DNA of 64,000 nt from Leptobrachium leishanense (lineage: Eukaryota; Chordata; Amphibia; Anura; Megophryidae), in contig CM019063.1 of the NCBI GenBank assembly GCA_009667805.1, forward strand, positions 85,959,877 to 86,023,876, written 5' to 3'. Shown here in pieces: positions 1-11,556 of the stretch. Position 1 is the first letter of the stretch. The number at the start of each line of letters is the position of its first letter. A program made the translations under genes and the position numbers. The notes under the pieces were generated by a model, which was given only the letters and a program-made list of their open reading frames with translations, had not been told where the DNA came from and searched no databases.

Positions 1-86
1 GGGGCGGAGTTTCCAAAAATCCTTCCTTAGCGGGCGCCTAAATCATAAAAACAGTGCACCTTCAAAATTTCATGTTCCTAGGTTAA

Positions 87-1311
87 CCCCTTAAGGACCT
101 CTGACGTACCCTGTACGTCCTGTACTCGGGTCTCCCTTAGACCCGCGGACGTACAGGGTACGTCAGCGGCGCCTAATATCCCTCCCGCCCGATACTCACC
201 TCCCTCGCCGGATCCCACGGCGATCTGGAAGGGAGGAAGCCTGCCCATGTGATTTACATGGGCAGGCGAGGCTGATGACTTCGCCACGCTGCGTGGTGAC
301 GTCATCAGCAGGCGTCCCCATGCTTTTCAATGGAGGGGAGGGGGGGGCTCCTTCAGAGCCCTCTATCTCCCCAACCATTGAAGCTAGGGAAATGCCGTTT
401 GCACCGCTGGAGAGGGGAGAGCCTCCCCTTTCCAGTGGTGTATGGCATTAACCATTTCGCCACCGGATTACGTTGCGGCGCCAATTGGCGTCAAAACGCG
501 ATTCAAACCTGGAGGGGGGCTTACATCTTGGATGTCAGCCAAGCCTCCAGGTCCCCCCCACCCACTGACAACCTCACCATATGTGTGAGGATGTCAGTGG
601 GCCAGTTAACCCTCTAGCTGCCATGTAGAGATAAGGGGATCCTAAGGATCCCTTTATCTCCCGATCCATGGCAGCTATATGGTCATATTTGCCATCATTT
701 GAAAGGCCTGATTATGGCCTTTCAAATGATACCAAACATGACCAGGTTTAGGTTTAAAAAAAAATTTAAAAAAAAAATTTAATAAAAAAAAATAATAAAT
801 AAAATAAAAAAAAAAATTTTTTTTTAAAGTTTTTTTTGTCTGGGGGGAGTTTAATTAAATAGGACCTAGGCTGTCATCTAAAAATAAATAGCACAAAATA
901 GTCAGAATGAGCGCAGCGCACATAGGTGAATTGTCTCAGCAGTGAAGGGGTTAAAAAGCAAACGCATATAAAAATTGGGTATTTCTAGTCTCGGGACAAA
1001 ATTTTAAACCTATTTAGCTGGGGTCATTTTGGGTGGTTGTAGATTTTGGGGATTAAATTACAAAAAAGTGTGTTTTTACCATTTTTTTCCTAATATTTCA
1101 TATTTTTTTTTATAGTAAATTATTCGATATGATGGAAATAATGGTATTTCTAGAAAGTCCATTTAATGGCGGGAAAAAGGGTGTATAATATGTGTGGGTT
1201 GAATAAACGAGTAAGAGGAAAATTTGACCTAAACACTAACAGCGCAGAAACGTAAAAACAGCAGCGGTCACTAAAAGACGGATTTGTGTAAAACCGCCCG
1301 GTCACTAAGGG
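87..1311. mobile_element. TTAA-target non-autonomous DNA transposon, family T1, copy 1
   Basis: TTAA stands on both sides (83-86 and 1312-1315). The ends are inverted repeats beginning CCCCTTAAGGACC and, read from the other side, CCCTTAGTGACC. A second copy lies inverted at 15642-16862. Near one end is a palindrome built on GACGTACCCTGTACGTC (about 105-165); the middle is A/T-rich. No transposase is encoded. A TTAA target is typical of piggyBac and Kolobok elements; the sequence does not decide between them. Confidence 0.75.
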
Positions 1312-1338
1312 TTAAACGGTTTCAGCTGGGCGTTGATG

Positions 1339-1360
1339 AGTCAGTCAGTCAGTCAGTCAG
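1339..1360. repeat. TCAG tetranucleotide microsatellite
   Basis: About five and a half tandem copies of TCAG, followed by a short TA-rich run. It sits just outside the T1 transposon. Confidence 0.85.
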
Positions 1361-1383
1361 GACTTTCGCATTTATATATATAG

Positions 1384-1487
1384 ATTGTAAACTTGCTTGA
1401 GCAGGTTCCTCTTTGCCTATCGATCTCCGTGTGTCAAACCTATGTGTTAAATTTATGTTGGCACTTTATAAATAATTGTAATTTTAT
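1384..1487 (+). repeat. L2/CR1-type LINE or SINE 3' tail fragment
   Basis: This begins GATTGTAAACTTGCTTGAGC and ends with GGCACTTTATAAAT, the usual close of L2-type 3' ends. Related fragments lie at 9275-9410 and 21795-21945. No coding remains. Confidence 0.5.
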
Positions 1488-2229
1488 CAAATTAATTACT
1501 TTCTCAGACATCATACCCTTTCAAACTAGTGTTGTCAATCCCAAGGGCCATTACAAAGTCTTTATTGCTCCTAATTTCCCTTACATCAAGTTAATGTAGC
1601 CATTTGCTATTGATGTGCTCCCCTTGCTTTTGCACATCATCAGTTTTCGTTCTTTTTTTATCTTTCCTCTCTCTTCTAAATTTAAGTAGTTGTGTTGTCC
1701 CTTCAGTGAATAAAACTGTACATCAGACATTATTATTCAAGAAGCACTCAAATTACTCGCAGAACAGTTCGCTATAGAATACAGATTACAAATATATAAG
1801 AAAAATGAAGTGTCTTTTTATAAGGTTTGTCACGTTAGAATAACAAATGTTATAAAATAATATCATTTGCACAGCAGATTGATTTTCTTCTTTGATATTA
1901 TCAGGCTTTTATCTCTGCCAAGTCCGAAATATAATTTACTTCTAAGAGCATTTTCAAAGTAATTATATGAAGTAACAGCAATTAAGAAAGGTTCCCACGG
2001 AGTTCATATTTAGCATACAAGAGGACATTTCTGGGTGCAGTTAGCCATATCTATAGCGAGCATTTTTCTTTACAACAAATCTGAATTGTGGGCTACACTT
2101 CAAGTTAAGGAACAAAATGCAATGTTGTATGGAAATTATTGTTCGATATACAAGTCGATCACCTTTTATCCAGAATGTTTGGGATTTTGTTTTTTTTCTG
2201 GATTTCAGTATCTGGAGGAATCCAATGTC
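1488..2229. other. Unassigned A/T-rich stretch
   Basis: I see no gene, clear TIR or long tandem repeat here. Open frames are short and lack recognisable motifs. Confidence 0.5.
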
Positions 2230-2232
2230 TTA

Positions 2233-2627
2233 GGCCAGGGTCAGGCGAGCGTCTTTGAGAGCGGAAGGAACGTCTGTGAGAGTGGATGTCCTTCCACTCT
2301 GATGCCCATCTGGCCACCTCGCTGAGCACAGTTAGTGCGCTCAGTGCTGCAAGGCTTGATCCTCCTATGGAGGATCTCGATTTGCAGCCCCGTCCAACTC
2401 ATGTCTAGCGTTTTGGCGGGGAGGCTTTCTGCAAGTCAGGAACATACTTGAAAACGAGAGAAATCTCAATGTATCCTTCCTGGTAAAATCCTTTATAAAT
2501 AAATAAATAAGTCCACTTGCGCGTACTACAGCATGTGACCAGCCTCGTCGAAGCATCACAACGCTGCGACTGACGCCAGGAGGCACGCCAGTATGGGCAC
2601 AGCAAGTGCAATCGTCTGACCCTGGCC
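2233..2627. mobile_element. PIF/Harbinger-like MITE, family H1, copy 1
   Basis: The ends are GGCCAGGGTCAGGC and, inverted, GGCCAGGGTCAGAC, flanked on both sides by TTA (2230-2232 and 2628-2630). This matches the copies at 6910, 28949, 52609 and 63603, whose ends read GGCTRGGGTCAGAC. A 3-bp TTA/TAA target is typical of PIF/Harbinger. A Rex1 tail has landed inside at 2445-2513. No protein is encoded. Confidence 0.75.
2445..2513 (+). repeat. Rex1 LINE/SINE 3' tail fragment
   Basis: The segment contains GAGAAATCTCAATGTATCC and TGGTAAAATCC and ends in TAAATAAATAAATAA. It matches the 3' end of the Rex1 element at 23700-26507. It is nested in the H1 MITE. Confidence 0.8.
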
Positions 2628-2630
2628 TTA

Positions 2631-3172
2631 GAGGAAGGAGCTGCGGCATGAGAGGTACAACTTCCTTCCTGTTGCAGCTCCCAGTGTTTACACATGCTGA
2701 AAATGATCTGCTGCTTTTCTTCCCGGACATGCTGCCCATAGCCTATAGGATCGGTTATCCTCTAATGTGGAGGCTGCCTGTTATGTCCTGTTCTTTGCAA
2801 AGACCTATTTTTATATATTTAATATATACAGGTACATATGAGCATATGAGAGTGAATATTCGTATGTTGATGGTTTGTGATAAAAGGAAATGCTTACAAG
2901 CTCTGCTGCAGCATTTATTGTGACAGAACAGACAAACTGAGAGTCCATTTTCATGCTACCGTCGTCAGTGTCCAGTCGATGTATTTTACCAGACCTCTGT
3001 TTTGCTTTGACTATCTAGACCTAGAATCTCCTCAAAACCAAAAATATGCCCTGTCCCATATAACCAATGAACAATTGGGCAGCAATTTCTAGTTGGATCA
3101 GGTATAGACCACAGCTTTATTACACAACCATATAATCAAAACGGTTATTAGCAAATAATATTCCATCTATGA
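2631..3172. other. Unassigned stretch between two transposons
   Basis: No gene, TIR or tandem repeat seen. The open frames here have no recognisable domains. Confidence 0.45.
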
Positions 3173-3395
3173 ACATTGGACAGTGGCGTCACTAGGGATG
3201 GTGTCACCTGGTGCAGTAACTTATGGTGTCACCCCCCCAGTTTTACGGATTTTTTTAACACTGAATGCTGAATAACACTGAATGCTCATACACACAGCGC
3301 ACATTACTGTGAGGTTTATTGCTGTGGAGCTCTCTCATATACTCACACAAATTTTTGCCAACTGCCAACAAGTAACGGTACATACTCGCCACCCA

Positions 3396-3453
3396 GGACA
3401 TACTTGAAAACAAGAGAAATCTTAATGTATCCTTCCTGGTAAAATCCTTTCTC
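3396..3453 (+). repeat. Rex1 3' tail fragment inside the hAT-like element
   Basis: It starts GGACATACTTGAAAAC and runs through ATGTATCCTTCCTGGTAAAA. The preceding 20 bp (GGTACATACTCGCCACCCA) match the SINE body at 28670-28690, so the piece may be a SINE end. The minisatellite begins about 40 bp later. Confidence 0.75.
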
Positions 3454-3494
3454 AAAAAAAGTACGGTGCCTGTTCGAAGGCAGTGAACGCACAC

Positions 3495-5375
3495 ATGGAT
3501 ATATATTGCCCCCAGCAGCTCTGGATATATTGCCCCCAGCAGCTCACCCATGGATATATATTGCCCCCAGCTCACATATGGATATATTGCCCAAGCTCAC
3601 AATTATATATTGCCCCCAGCAGCTCACCCATGGATATATATTGCCCCAGCTCACATATGGATATATTGCGCCTCAGCTCACATATGGATATATTGCCCCA
3701 GACCAGCTCACACATGGATATATTGCCCCCAGACCAGCTCACACATGGATATTGCCCCAGCTCTCATGGATATTGCCCCAGCTCTCATGGATATGCCCCA
3801 GCACACATGGATACTGCCCCAGCACACATGGATATGCCCCAGCTCTCATGGATATTCCCCAGCAGTTCTCATGGATATGCCCCAGCTGCTCTCATGGATA
3901 TGCCCCAGCAGCTCTCATGGATATTGCCCTCAGCTCATGAATGTGCCCCAGCAGCTCTCATGGATATTGCCCCCAGCTCATGGATATGCCCCAGAATCTC
4001 TAATGGATATTGCCCCCAGCTCATGGATATGCCCCAGCAGCTGTCATGGATATGCCACAGGAGCTCTCATGGATATGTCCCAGCAGCTCTCATGGATATG
4101 CCCCAGCAGCTCTCATGGATATGCCACAGGAGCTCTCATGGATATGCCCCAGCAGCTCTCATGGATATGACACAGGAGCTCTCATGGATATGCCCCAGCA
4201 GCTCTCATGGATATGCCCCAGCTCCTCCCATGGATATGCCCCAGCTCCTCTCATGGATATTGCCCCAGCTCCTCTCATGGATATTGCCCCAGCTCCTCTC
4301 ATGGATATGCCCCAGCAGCTCTCATGGATATTGCCCCAGCTCATGGATATGCCCCAGCAGCACTCATGGATATGCCACAGGAGCTCTCATGGATATGCCC
4401 CAGCAGCTCTCATGGATATGCCCCAGCTCCACTCATGGATATTGCCCCAGCTCCTCTCATGGATATTGCCCCAGCTCCTCTCATGGATATGCCCCAGCAG
4501 CTCTCATGGATATTGCCCTAGCTCCTCTCATGGATATACCCCAGCAGTTCTCATGGATATGCCCCAGTTCCTCTCATGGATATGCCCCAGCTCCTCTCAT
4601 GGATTTTGCCACAGCTCCTCTCATGGATATTGCCACAGCTCCTCTCATGGATACTGCCCCAGCTCCTCTCATGGATACTGCCCCAGCTCCTCTCATGGAT
4701 ATTGCCCCAGCTCCTCTCATGGATTTTGCCCCAGCTCCTCTCATTGATACTGCCCCCAGCTCCTCTCATTGATACTGCCCCCAGATCCTTTCATGGATAC
4801 TGCCCCAGCTCCTCTCATTGATACTGCCCCAGCTCCTCTCATGGATACTGCCCCAGCTCCTCTCATTGATACTGCCCCCAGCTCCTCTCATTGATACTGC
4901 CCCCAGCTCCTCTCATGGATACTGCCCCAGCTCCTCTCATTGATACTGCCCCAGCTCCTCTCATGGATATTGCCCCAGCTCCTCTCATGGATACTGCCCC
5001 AGCTCCTCTCATTGATACTGCCCCCAGCTCCTCTCATTGATACTGCCCCAGCTCCTCTCATGGATAATGCCCCTAGCTCCTCTCATGGATAATGCCCCCA
5101 GCTCCTCTCATGGATATTGCCCCAGCTTTTCTCATTGATATTGCCCCAGCTCCTCTCATTGATACTGCCCCAGCTCCTCTCATGGATATGCCCCAGCTCC
5201 TCTCATGGATAATGCCCCCAGCTCCTCTGATGGATATTGCCCCAGCTCCTCTCATAGATACTGCCCCCAGCTCCTCTCATGGATAAAGCCCCCAGCTCCT
5301 CTCATGGATAATGCTCCAGCTCCTCTCATTGATACTGCCCCCAGCTCCTTTCATTGATACTGCTCCCAGCTCACC
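3495..5375 (+). repeat. 24-bp minisatellite, about 70 copies
   Basis: The monomer is centred on CTCATGGATATTGCCCCAG. The first 280 bp are 24-33-bp variants with CTCACACATGGATATATTG, close to the array at 58668-59268. The rest is mainly 24-bp units. Because 24 is a multiple of three and units rarely contain stops, long open frames run through it on both strands (for example 3483-4772 on plus). Their products are pure repeats with no domain, so I do not call a gene. Confidence 0.95.
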
Positions 5376-5645
5376 TCCTGCTGCCGCGTGTTCGGCTCAG
5401 TCTGACCGTCCGGCGGCATGGAGCTTGGGCGCTCGCCTGGGGGAGCCACGTGACCAGCCACAATCTCGCGAGAACTCGGCTGGTGACGTGTTTCCCCCAG
5501 GCGAGCAAAGAAGCTCCATAGTTTCGGACACTTGCAGGGAGACGAACACTGCGTCGAGGGGGGAGACACCCGCCCTTAGGGTGAAGGTGTCACCTTGTGC
5601 GGGCTGCACCCCCCACCCCCACCTTGCGACGCCAGTGACATCGGA

Positions 5646-6906
5646 CACAACAGCCTATGCATGGAAGACAGCTCCACTCATAAACCAAGAGCTCATTTCC
5701 CTGTCTGACAAAACCAAGTAGAGCTCATGGCTCCACTGTAGGCGACTTCATTAAACTTCACAACCTACTGCCAAGGAATCCTACAGCTGTGACTACACCA
5801 CACATCACAAAAGCACAAGGCCCATATTACATTTATGGCACTAAAACAAGAAGGCTAACAGAGAAACCCTGTGCCAAAGCGTTGGTCTTTTTAATGGAGT
5901 TTTAACAAAGGTTGGGCTTGATTATTTAACTCCTCGTTAACTCTTCGGCTCAACAAGTGCGTCACTAAGTGATGGATATATTTATATATATATATATATA
6001 TATTATACAAAAATACAGCAGGAGGGCAGCACTCAACCTTTACTGAGCATGGAGGGTGGGTGCTTCTTAACACAAAAAATACAACAAACCAGGAGAAGAG
6101 CACACCAACTCATGCATTCAAACACTTTAACAGTAGCTCATACATTTATAGATTGTAACCCCTTAAAGATTCTAACAACCCTTGCCCCTTTTAAGATTTT
6201 AACAATTATTAACCCATTAAAGATTTTTTACAAGGTTTCTAACCATAAGCTCTGTTAAACAATTATGGGTATTTAGTTCACAAAATCCTTTATAAAATCC
6301 TTTATAAAATATGACCATTTATTGCTTAAGCCTGTCACAACGCCAACGTATCTCATCTTATATACTGTATATAAATGTGTGTGCATATATATTATAAAAT
6401 AGTTAATAGTACTTTTCATGTCATAGTATATGTATGCCTTATTTTTAATAGGCTAATATGCTTTTACATTATATAGGAGCAACAATATAGGAGCAAATAT
6501 AAAGCAAATTTAAGGATTTTAAAAATATGTTAGATTTGGATAAAAGTTTTGCCTGTGCGTTTCATATTTCTGTGTCACTAAGCAAGCTGACATTTCTGGG
6601 CATTTTTTCCTTTATATGAAAACCTATACATCGTACTTAAGTAGTCGGAATGTTCCTGTCTCCTTTGGACCCTGGCATGGATTCAGTAGTCATGCTATGT
6701 AATGTCTACAAAGCTAATGTTATATCTTCGTGGTGATTTACTGCAGAACAACTGCACACTCTTCCATAATACTGAGTTCATTATTTTATATATAGAGTCT
6801 TTTCAATGCAGCATAATGCTCTGTAAGTAATTAGAGGTATTGTTATGTATCCTAATTGTGTCCATACATTAATGATGTATGTGAGGTGTAAAGCATGATT
6901 AGCATG
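5646..6906. other. Unassigned region with a TA microsatellite
   Basis: A TA-dinucleotide run lies at about 5969-6004. Next to it is a repeat-like block (6005-6120) resembling the right flank of the 58.7-kb array. The rest is A/T-rich with no gene that I recognise. Confidence 0.5.
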
Positions 6907-6909
6907 TTA

Positions 6910-7331
6910 GGCTAGGGTCAGACTGAGGCAGTGCGAACGCGCGTGCAGGCGCACTTAATCACGGCCGCACTAGCAGCAAGTGCCAGGCAATGACGGCCAA
7001 TATACGAAGTACGTCGCACAAAAGTCCGGCTGCGCAACGCAGTGGAAAATGAACGCATTTTTCGAGAACGTTAAACCACTAGTACTGACGTACAGAGTGC
7101 GCTGCGTCCGCTAGCGGCGTGTGTGCGTGAATTGGAGACATCAGACGCTGCTAATGTCCGGCCAACATAACGTCCAGATGCAAGAAGTGTTTTATTGATG
7201 ATCCGTACAAAATCACGGATGAAACTGCGCATCGTATGACCGCTATTGCGTATTCCGTGAAAAAATACGTCCATTCTTCGAACGCACATTTTCACGGACA
7301 ACGTGAAAAATGCGTTAGTCTGACCCTAGCC
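6910..7331. mobile_element. PIF/Harbinger-like MITE, family H1, copy 2
   Basis: It begins GGCTAGGGTCAGACTGAGG after TTA and ends with the inverted GTCTGACCCTAGCC. The interior is rich in CpG and CGCA steps and matches copies at 28949-29375 and 52609-53045. No coding capacity. Confidence 0.75.
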
Positions 7332-7764
7332 TATATGTAAATGTAGGAAAATATAAAAAACATTGATAACAGAGGAATTATTATTATCCTTTATTTATAT
7401 AGCGCATATTCCGCAGCGCTTTACAAGATCAGTGTACAAGGGGTTAATACATTAGAATACCACACATGGATGATGACCTGATTCAGGGGGACCCTGTTCC
7501 CAAGGGAGCTTGCAATCTATGAGATGTACAAGTATTTTTGGGAGGTAGGCGCATTCATATCGTTAGGTGTCTTGTCCAAGGACACTCGCTGGTGGCTTCT
7601 TCTGAGTGGGATTGGGTCATCTTTCCATGATTGTAGAGCAGTGACCTGGTGGTTAGGTTGAACCCGCTTCTTGTAAAGTCGAGACTTGCTTTTCCACAGT
7701 TGTATTGGAGGATGTGCTGAACGGGATTTCACTTGCTTCTCCGTTCAATGGGTAGAGACGTTAC

Positions 7765-8795
7765 TGTAATGAACTGTATAGCGCTCGCACTGAAGTAGCA
7801 TTGTCTGGATTATAGAGAGCAGATTTTTCTGACAACCAGAGACAGTGAAAAAACAAAGCTATTCTCCCAAGCCAGGGAGTAACACACACAGGGTTATTCA
7901 GAGAGCGTGAAAAGCAGGAGAATGACTGGAGAATGGAAAATTCTAGGTCAAAATAGCCGATTTGGAAAGTGAGATGAAAGAGAGAATTTTTCAGGTTTGG
8001 CTATTTTGACCTAGAATTTTTTATTCTCCAGTCATTCTCCTGCTTTTCACGCTCTTTGAATAACCCTGTTAGTCTAGAATCACACTTAAACTCGATTGGT
8101 TTCGTGACCAAAGGACAACTTAGTGCTGTAACATAATCATAATCGATCTGGGAATTATACACGGTGAATGAAATCGTAACAGTAGTATTTTTCTGTTTGT
8201 TCGTATATAAAGGTGTACCACGGCATATGAGTTGTGCAGACTGCAGGGCAGTAACCTGAGAGAAAAACCTTATTCTTTCGGATCGTACAGATTTCGGAAC
8301 GTAAGTAGTATATGCAAAGCTCACAGCATGATAGTCAAACCCACAGTAAGATGCCTTGTGATTAGGTCTTATGTCGGTACGGGCAGCTATCAGAGGCCAG
8401 AAGTGTGAATAAGTGTACAAGGAGACGGGCAGGTCTCATACATGCATATAGAAAGCGTAGCATCGCATCGAACAAACACAAAGGGGATAAACCAGAGAAT
8501 CATCAAGTAGCAAGCTGGGTCGAAACACGTAATCAAGGTCCTCAGACAGAAACGGGTCGGCAACAAATCAATAAGTCTCAATAGCAAACAGGCGATGCGG
8601 GAAGAAAACTCCACGTCAGGGCGACGAGGCAACTCCTCGCGCCCTGCTTTAAACCCGGCGGCTCCTCGTGACCACACCAGGCCCAGCCCCCTCAGACGCC
8701 GATCGTCCATCATGGAATGCAGGCACTTGACAAGCCAGTGGCACAGAAACATGCCCAACCTCCCAGGGAGCACTGCAGGGGCTGAGGATGAATCA
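7765..8795. mobile_element. Solo LTR of an unclassified retrotransposon
   Basis: The segment begins TGTAATGAAC and ends GATGAATCA, so it has the TG...CA ends of an LTR. It is flanked by GTTAC on both sides (7760-7764 and 8796-8800), a 5-bp target duplication. Removing it restores the SINE. It holds CTGCTTTAAACCC (about 8644), a possible TATA element, and a nested foldback MITE at 7889-8068. It shares no obvious long match with the gypsy LTRs at 30648 or 48802. Its transcription direction is uncertain. Confidence 0.6.
7889..8068. mobile_element. Palindromic foldback MITE, family F
   Basis: The left half starts CAGGGTTATTCAGAGAG and the right half ends in the inverted CTCTTTGAATAACCCTG. The arms of about 70 bp pair almost throughout, including AGCAGGAGAATGACTGGAGA. 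Related foldbacks lie at 56850-57028 and 61190-61350. The termini match those of the 0.9-kb H2 elements at 18949 and 32425, so the same transposase may move both. Confidence 0.75.
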
Positions 8796-8960
8796 GTTAC
8801 CACTGGACTCCACAGCGTATATTTTGTGGTAGGCAAGTATGTAAAGTTAGGTGTCTTGCTCATGGACACTTACTGAAGAGGTGCTCTGGCCGGGATGCCA
8901 ACCTGGGTCTCCACGGTTATAGAGCAGTGATGTTACCTCTACTCCATCCAGCCGGTACAG

Positions 8961-9274
8961 GAATTCAATCCATCATGTATATAACCTTATTTTTACTATT
9001 TTCATATCATATTGTTGTTTTATATTTTGTACAGTGTTACACAATCTGCTGTGACATTTTGAAAAAATAGATAACAATAGAACCCAAATGAGTAGTCGAA
9101 ACCCATATTACAAGTTCAACTGCATACATACCAATGCATAACCTAACTAGTGCTTTATGCATTTGGCTCATTGTTGCCCACTGTGCATTTCTTGCTCCAT
9201 CTTCCCACATGCACCCCGCTACTTCCCATACTCTGCCATTCACCCTCACCTAGTGTGTCACCCCTCTCCTTTTA
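8961..9274. other. Unassigned stretch
   Basis: No gene or clear repeat boundary seen between the SINE head and the next L2-type tail. Confidence 0.4.
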
Positions 9275-9410
9275 GATTGTGAGCTCTCAAGCAGGATCCT
9301 CTCTCCTACTGTTTTGTGTGTCTAACTTGTATGTATATTTATTATTCGGTCTCTCCCATTGTACAGCGCTAAGGAACGTGTTAGCCCTTTTTAAATACTT
9401 GTAGCTATAA
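9275..9410 (+). repeat. L2/CR1-type 3' tail fragment
   Basis: It starts AGATTGTGAGCTCTCAAGC and contains TTGTACAGCGCTAAGGAA, with TTTAAATACTTGTA at the end. It closely matches 21795-21945. Such ends belong to L2-type LINEs and the SINEs that copy them. Confidence 0.6.
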
Positions 9411-11556
9411 CCTCTGCAGTAGCAACTACGTAGTTTGTGAGAACTGCCTACAGTATATTTCCTTTTTCCTCGACATTCATAGATTTTTTTTATCTTTGAA
9501 GTATAAAGATCTTTGTACCACATGTCTGTGAGATAACAGAACCAATATTTTCAAATAAAATAGTAAGACAAATTGGCATGACTGAAGAAAAATATAAAAT
9601 TCTACTAAATATTTAAAATAATATTTGTTTAAATTATGTAACATTATTTGTATGGTTTGGTAGAAAAATATTTAAAGTGTCTGAGTGCTCTCTTAAACTT
9701 GGTTTCGCTCTTTGTAAGCCTTCAGGGTAAAAAAAAAAAAGAATCAAAAAGTCCAGTATCACAAAGACGAAAAACTAGTTTATTCCGTTGGTGAAAAGAC
9801 AAAGACACACTTCAGGTTGATACATTATCAAATCTACTAAGACCTCGGAGTGGGGATCTCATCCTATCTACTGGCAAGTGTCCAGCTGTTTAGTCGAACA
9901 CCAAAGGCGTTATTCAGTGAGCACCAAAATTTCAGTGCGCTCTTGTTTGGTGAGTTCAATTCGACAGTTGAATTCAACATTCACTGCAGGGTCCGCAAAG
10001 TGCACCGAAGGGATCCGCCGAACACTGCCGATCAACCAGCCGAACACGACTGCCAAATGCAACCAACGATCCGCCAAACATCGATGATCAGCCACCGTCC
10101 TGATGAGGCTCAATTAAGTACGAAACAATCTTTGAGGATTGCTGCTTCTCTTGGAAGAGGAAACTTTGTGGACAATTCAGTTCTGGCTGGCCTTTTGGGT
10201 GGATGTATAGTTCAAAAACATAGAATGGCACAGGTGAACCAAATATGTATACTGCACCAGCTGAGATTCCAACGGACCAGGGTCACCAACCCTAATGTGA
10301 AAAGCGGGAAAAGAAGATGGTGTGGTCACACAAGGCTTAGCATCAGTGGGAGAGTTTTTAAGAGGCGCACCAATGTTTAGGACCCTGTCTTAGTAGAGAA
10401 GTCCCACTGATGCTAAGCCTTGTGTGACTGGTCCTTCTTCTTTTCCATTTTTGGGTGGATGCAGCCTGATTTGCATATGGTATAGTCTTCTCGGTAACGG
10501 CACCATCAAGCTAAAACCTTGTGAGACCTGAGCAGGAAATCACCGTAGGACTCGACACCCATGCCACTGCCCGTTTTCAGTACTCTCGCCAATCAAAAAG
10601 GCACTGACTGTATATTTAATATATTATTTTTATTTTATTTATTTAAGAGGACACTAAAATCCCTGTTATTTTTTGTTTGGAGTAATAATTGGGTAAATAG
10701 TACATATAAACGGAAATGACCATGCCAAACTGATTAGATGACATCACATGGTCATACACGCATGTATTGTCACATGCACTATCAATTGTAATGCCCTTGA
10801 TTTTATGCCAACATGCTTTAATAGCATACAGATGTATCTGCTGAAAATACATAGGAAGCAAAATGCTGTTGATGTAAAAAAAAAAATAATCTGTGATGTC
10901 CTTAATTCTGAGAAACTGAAATGGTGACTCTTTCTTGGAAATGTAATCAAAACACAGCTAAATCAAACCAGCAGCTCGTGGCGCTAATGTGCTATAAAGT
11001 TGTAAGGAAATCAGTCTTCTCATTTGCTCTAGTTTCAGTTGTAATTTCAGGTCAAGCTGCCAGTATATCATTACTAGCCTGTTTGTGACCTTAAATCCTT
11101 TTATAAATCTCACAGTATATCTTTAGGGGATTCTGAGCCAATATTTTTTATTCTTTACTGGCTACTGTTTTTATGAGTGGGTTTAATAGGAATAAGAGTA
11201 TGGCCCCAGCATTATTAACTTCTCTCGTGTTCACGCTGATACAAAATGTCTTAGCTGATGCAGAACCACTGGAAACCACTTGTGCAATTTGCAATAAATT
11301 ATATATATTGAGTAAAAGACCTAATTCAACAGAGGAAAAGGGAAAACTCTGCTCCATACCTCCCAGAGGTGCATAAAATGAGTGTTTTTCAATTGAATAA
11401 TAGTAACTAGCAAGCCCAAGACATTGACAAAATCTCTCAAAAGTACATTTTCTTTTGAAACCCTTTACATTTCACCCCCTGGGTGCTGGTCTCATTTTGA
11501 ACATTTATTGTTCATGTTGCTTAACTGCTATTTGATTTTTTTCTTTTTTTCTATTT
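9411..11556. other. Unassigned region, no gene recognised
   Basis: A plus-strand open frame at 9850-10380 (176 codons) overlaps a region of many CCG and CGA steps. I see no domain in it. A long inverted repeat lies at 10309-10444. The rest is A/T-rich non-coding sequence. Confidence 0.4.
10309..10444. repeat. Long inverted repeat, 43-bp arms
   Basis: The arms are 10309-10351 and 10402-10444. Both contain CACAAGGCTTAGCATCAGTG in opposite orientation, with only a few mismatches across the arms. The loop is about 50 bp. It may be one end of a foldback element, but no target duplication is clear. Confidence 0.7.

Larger units (their letters stand above)
3181..5637. mobile_element. hAT-like non-autonomous transposon filled with a 24-bp minisatellite
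   Basis: The left end is CAGTGGCGTCACTAGG. The right end, inverted, is CACTGGCGTCGCAAGG. The flanks are acattgga (3173-3180) and acatcgga (5638-5645), an 8-bp target duplication with one mismatch. CAGTG ends and an 8-bp duplication are hAT features. Inside are a Rex1 tail (3396-3453), a long tandem array (3495-5375), and about 260 bp of GC-rich unique sequence before the right end. No transposase is present. Both ends also carry a GGTGTCACC block about 20-50 bp in, which supports their pairing. Confidence 0.65.
7378..8960 (-). mobile_element. Composite tRNA-headed SINE with L2-type tail, split by a solo LTR
   Basis: On the minus strand the head is at 8801-8960 and the body and tail at 7378-7764. 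The tail ends TATATAAATAAAGG followed by ATAATAATAA, and holds AAAGCGCTGCGGAATATG, the L2-type end. The same 550-bp element is on the plus strand at 14851-17150. The two pieces here join exactly across the solo LTR at 7765-8795 if one copy of GTTAC is removed. The head resembles a degenerate tRNA promoter region. Confidence 0.7.

Noticed and set aside
3483..4772. A 429-codon plus-strand frame as a repeat protein gene
   Set aside because: It is only a translation of the 24-bp minisatellite. Similar frames exist on the other strand, and no domain or conserved start is present.
3495..5375. CRISPR array
   Set aside because: The units are contiguous 24-bp repeats without unique spacers, there are no cas genes, and the surroundings are vertebrate-like.
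9850..10380. A host coding exon of 176 codons
   Set aside because: No recognisable domain, no clear splice context, and an overlapping frame exists on the minus strand. I left it as unassigned.
10441..10610. Small nuclear RNA gene, because of the ATTTGCATAT octamer-like motif
   Set aside because: The following sequence does not match any U-type snRNA that I can recall, and no proximal element is clear.
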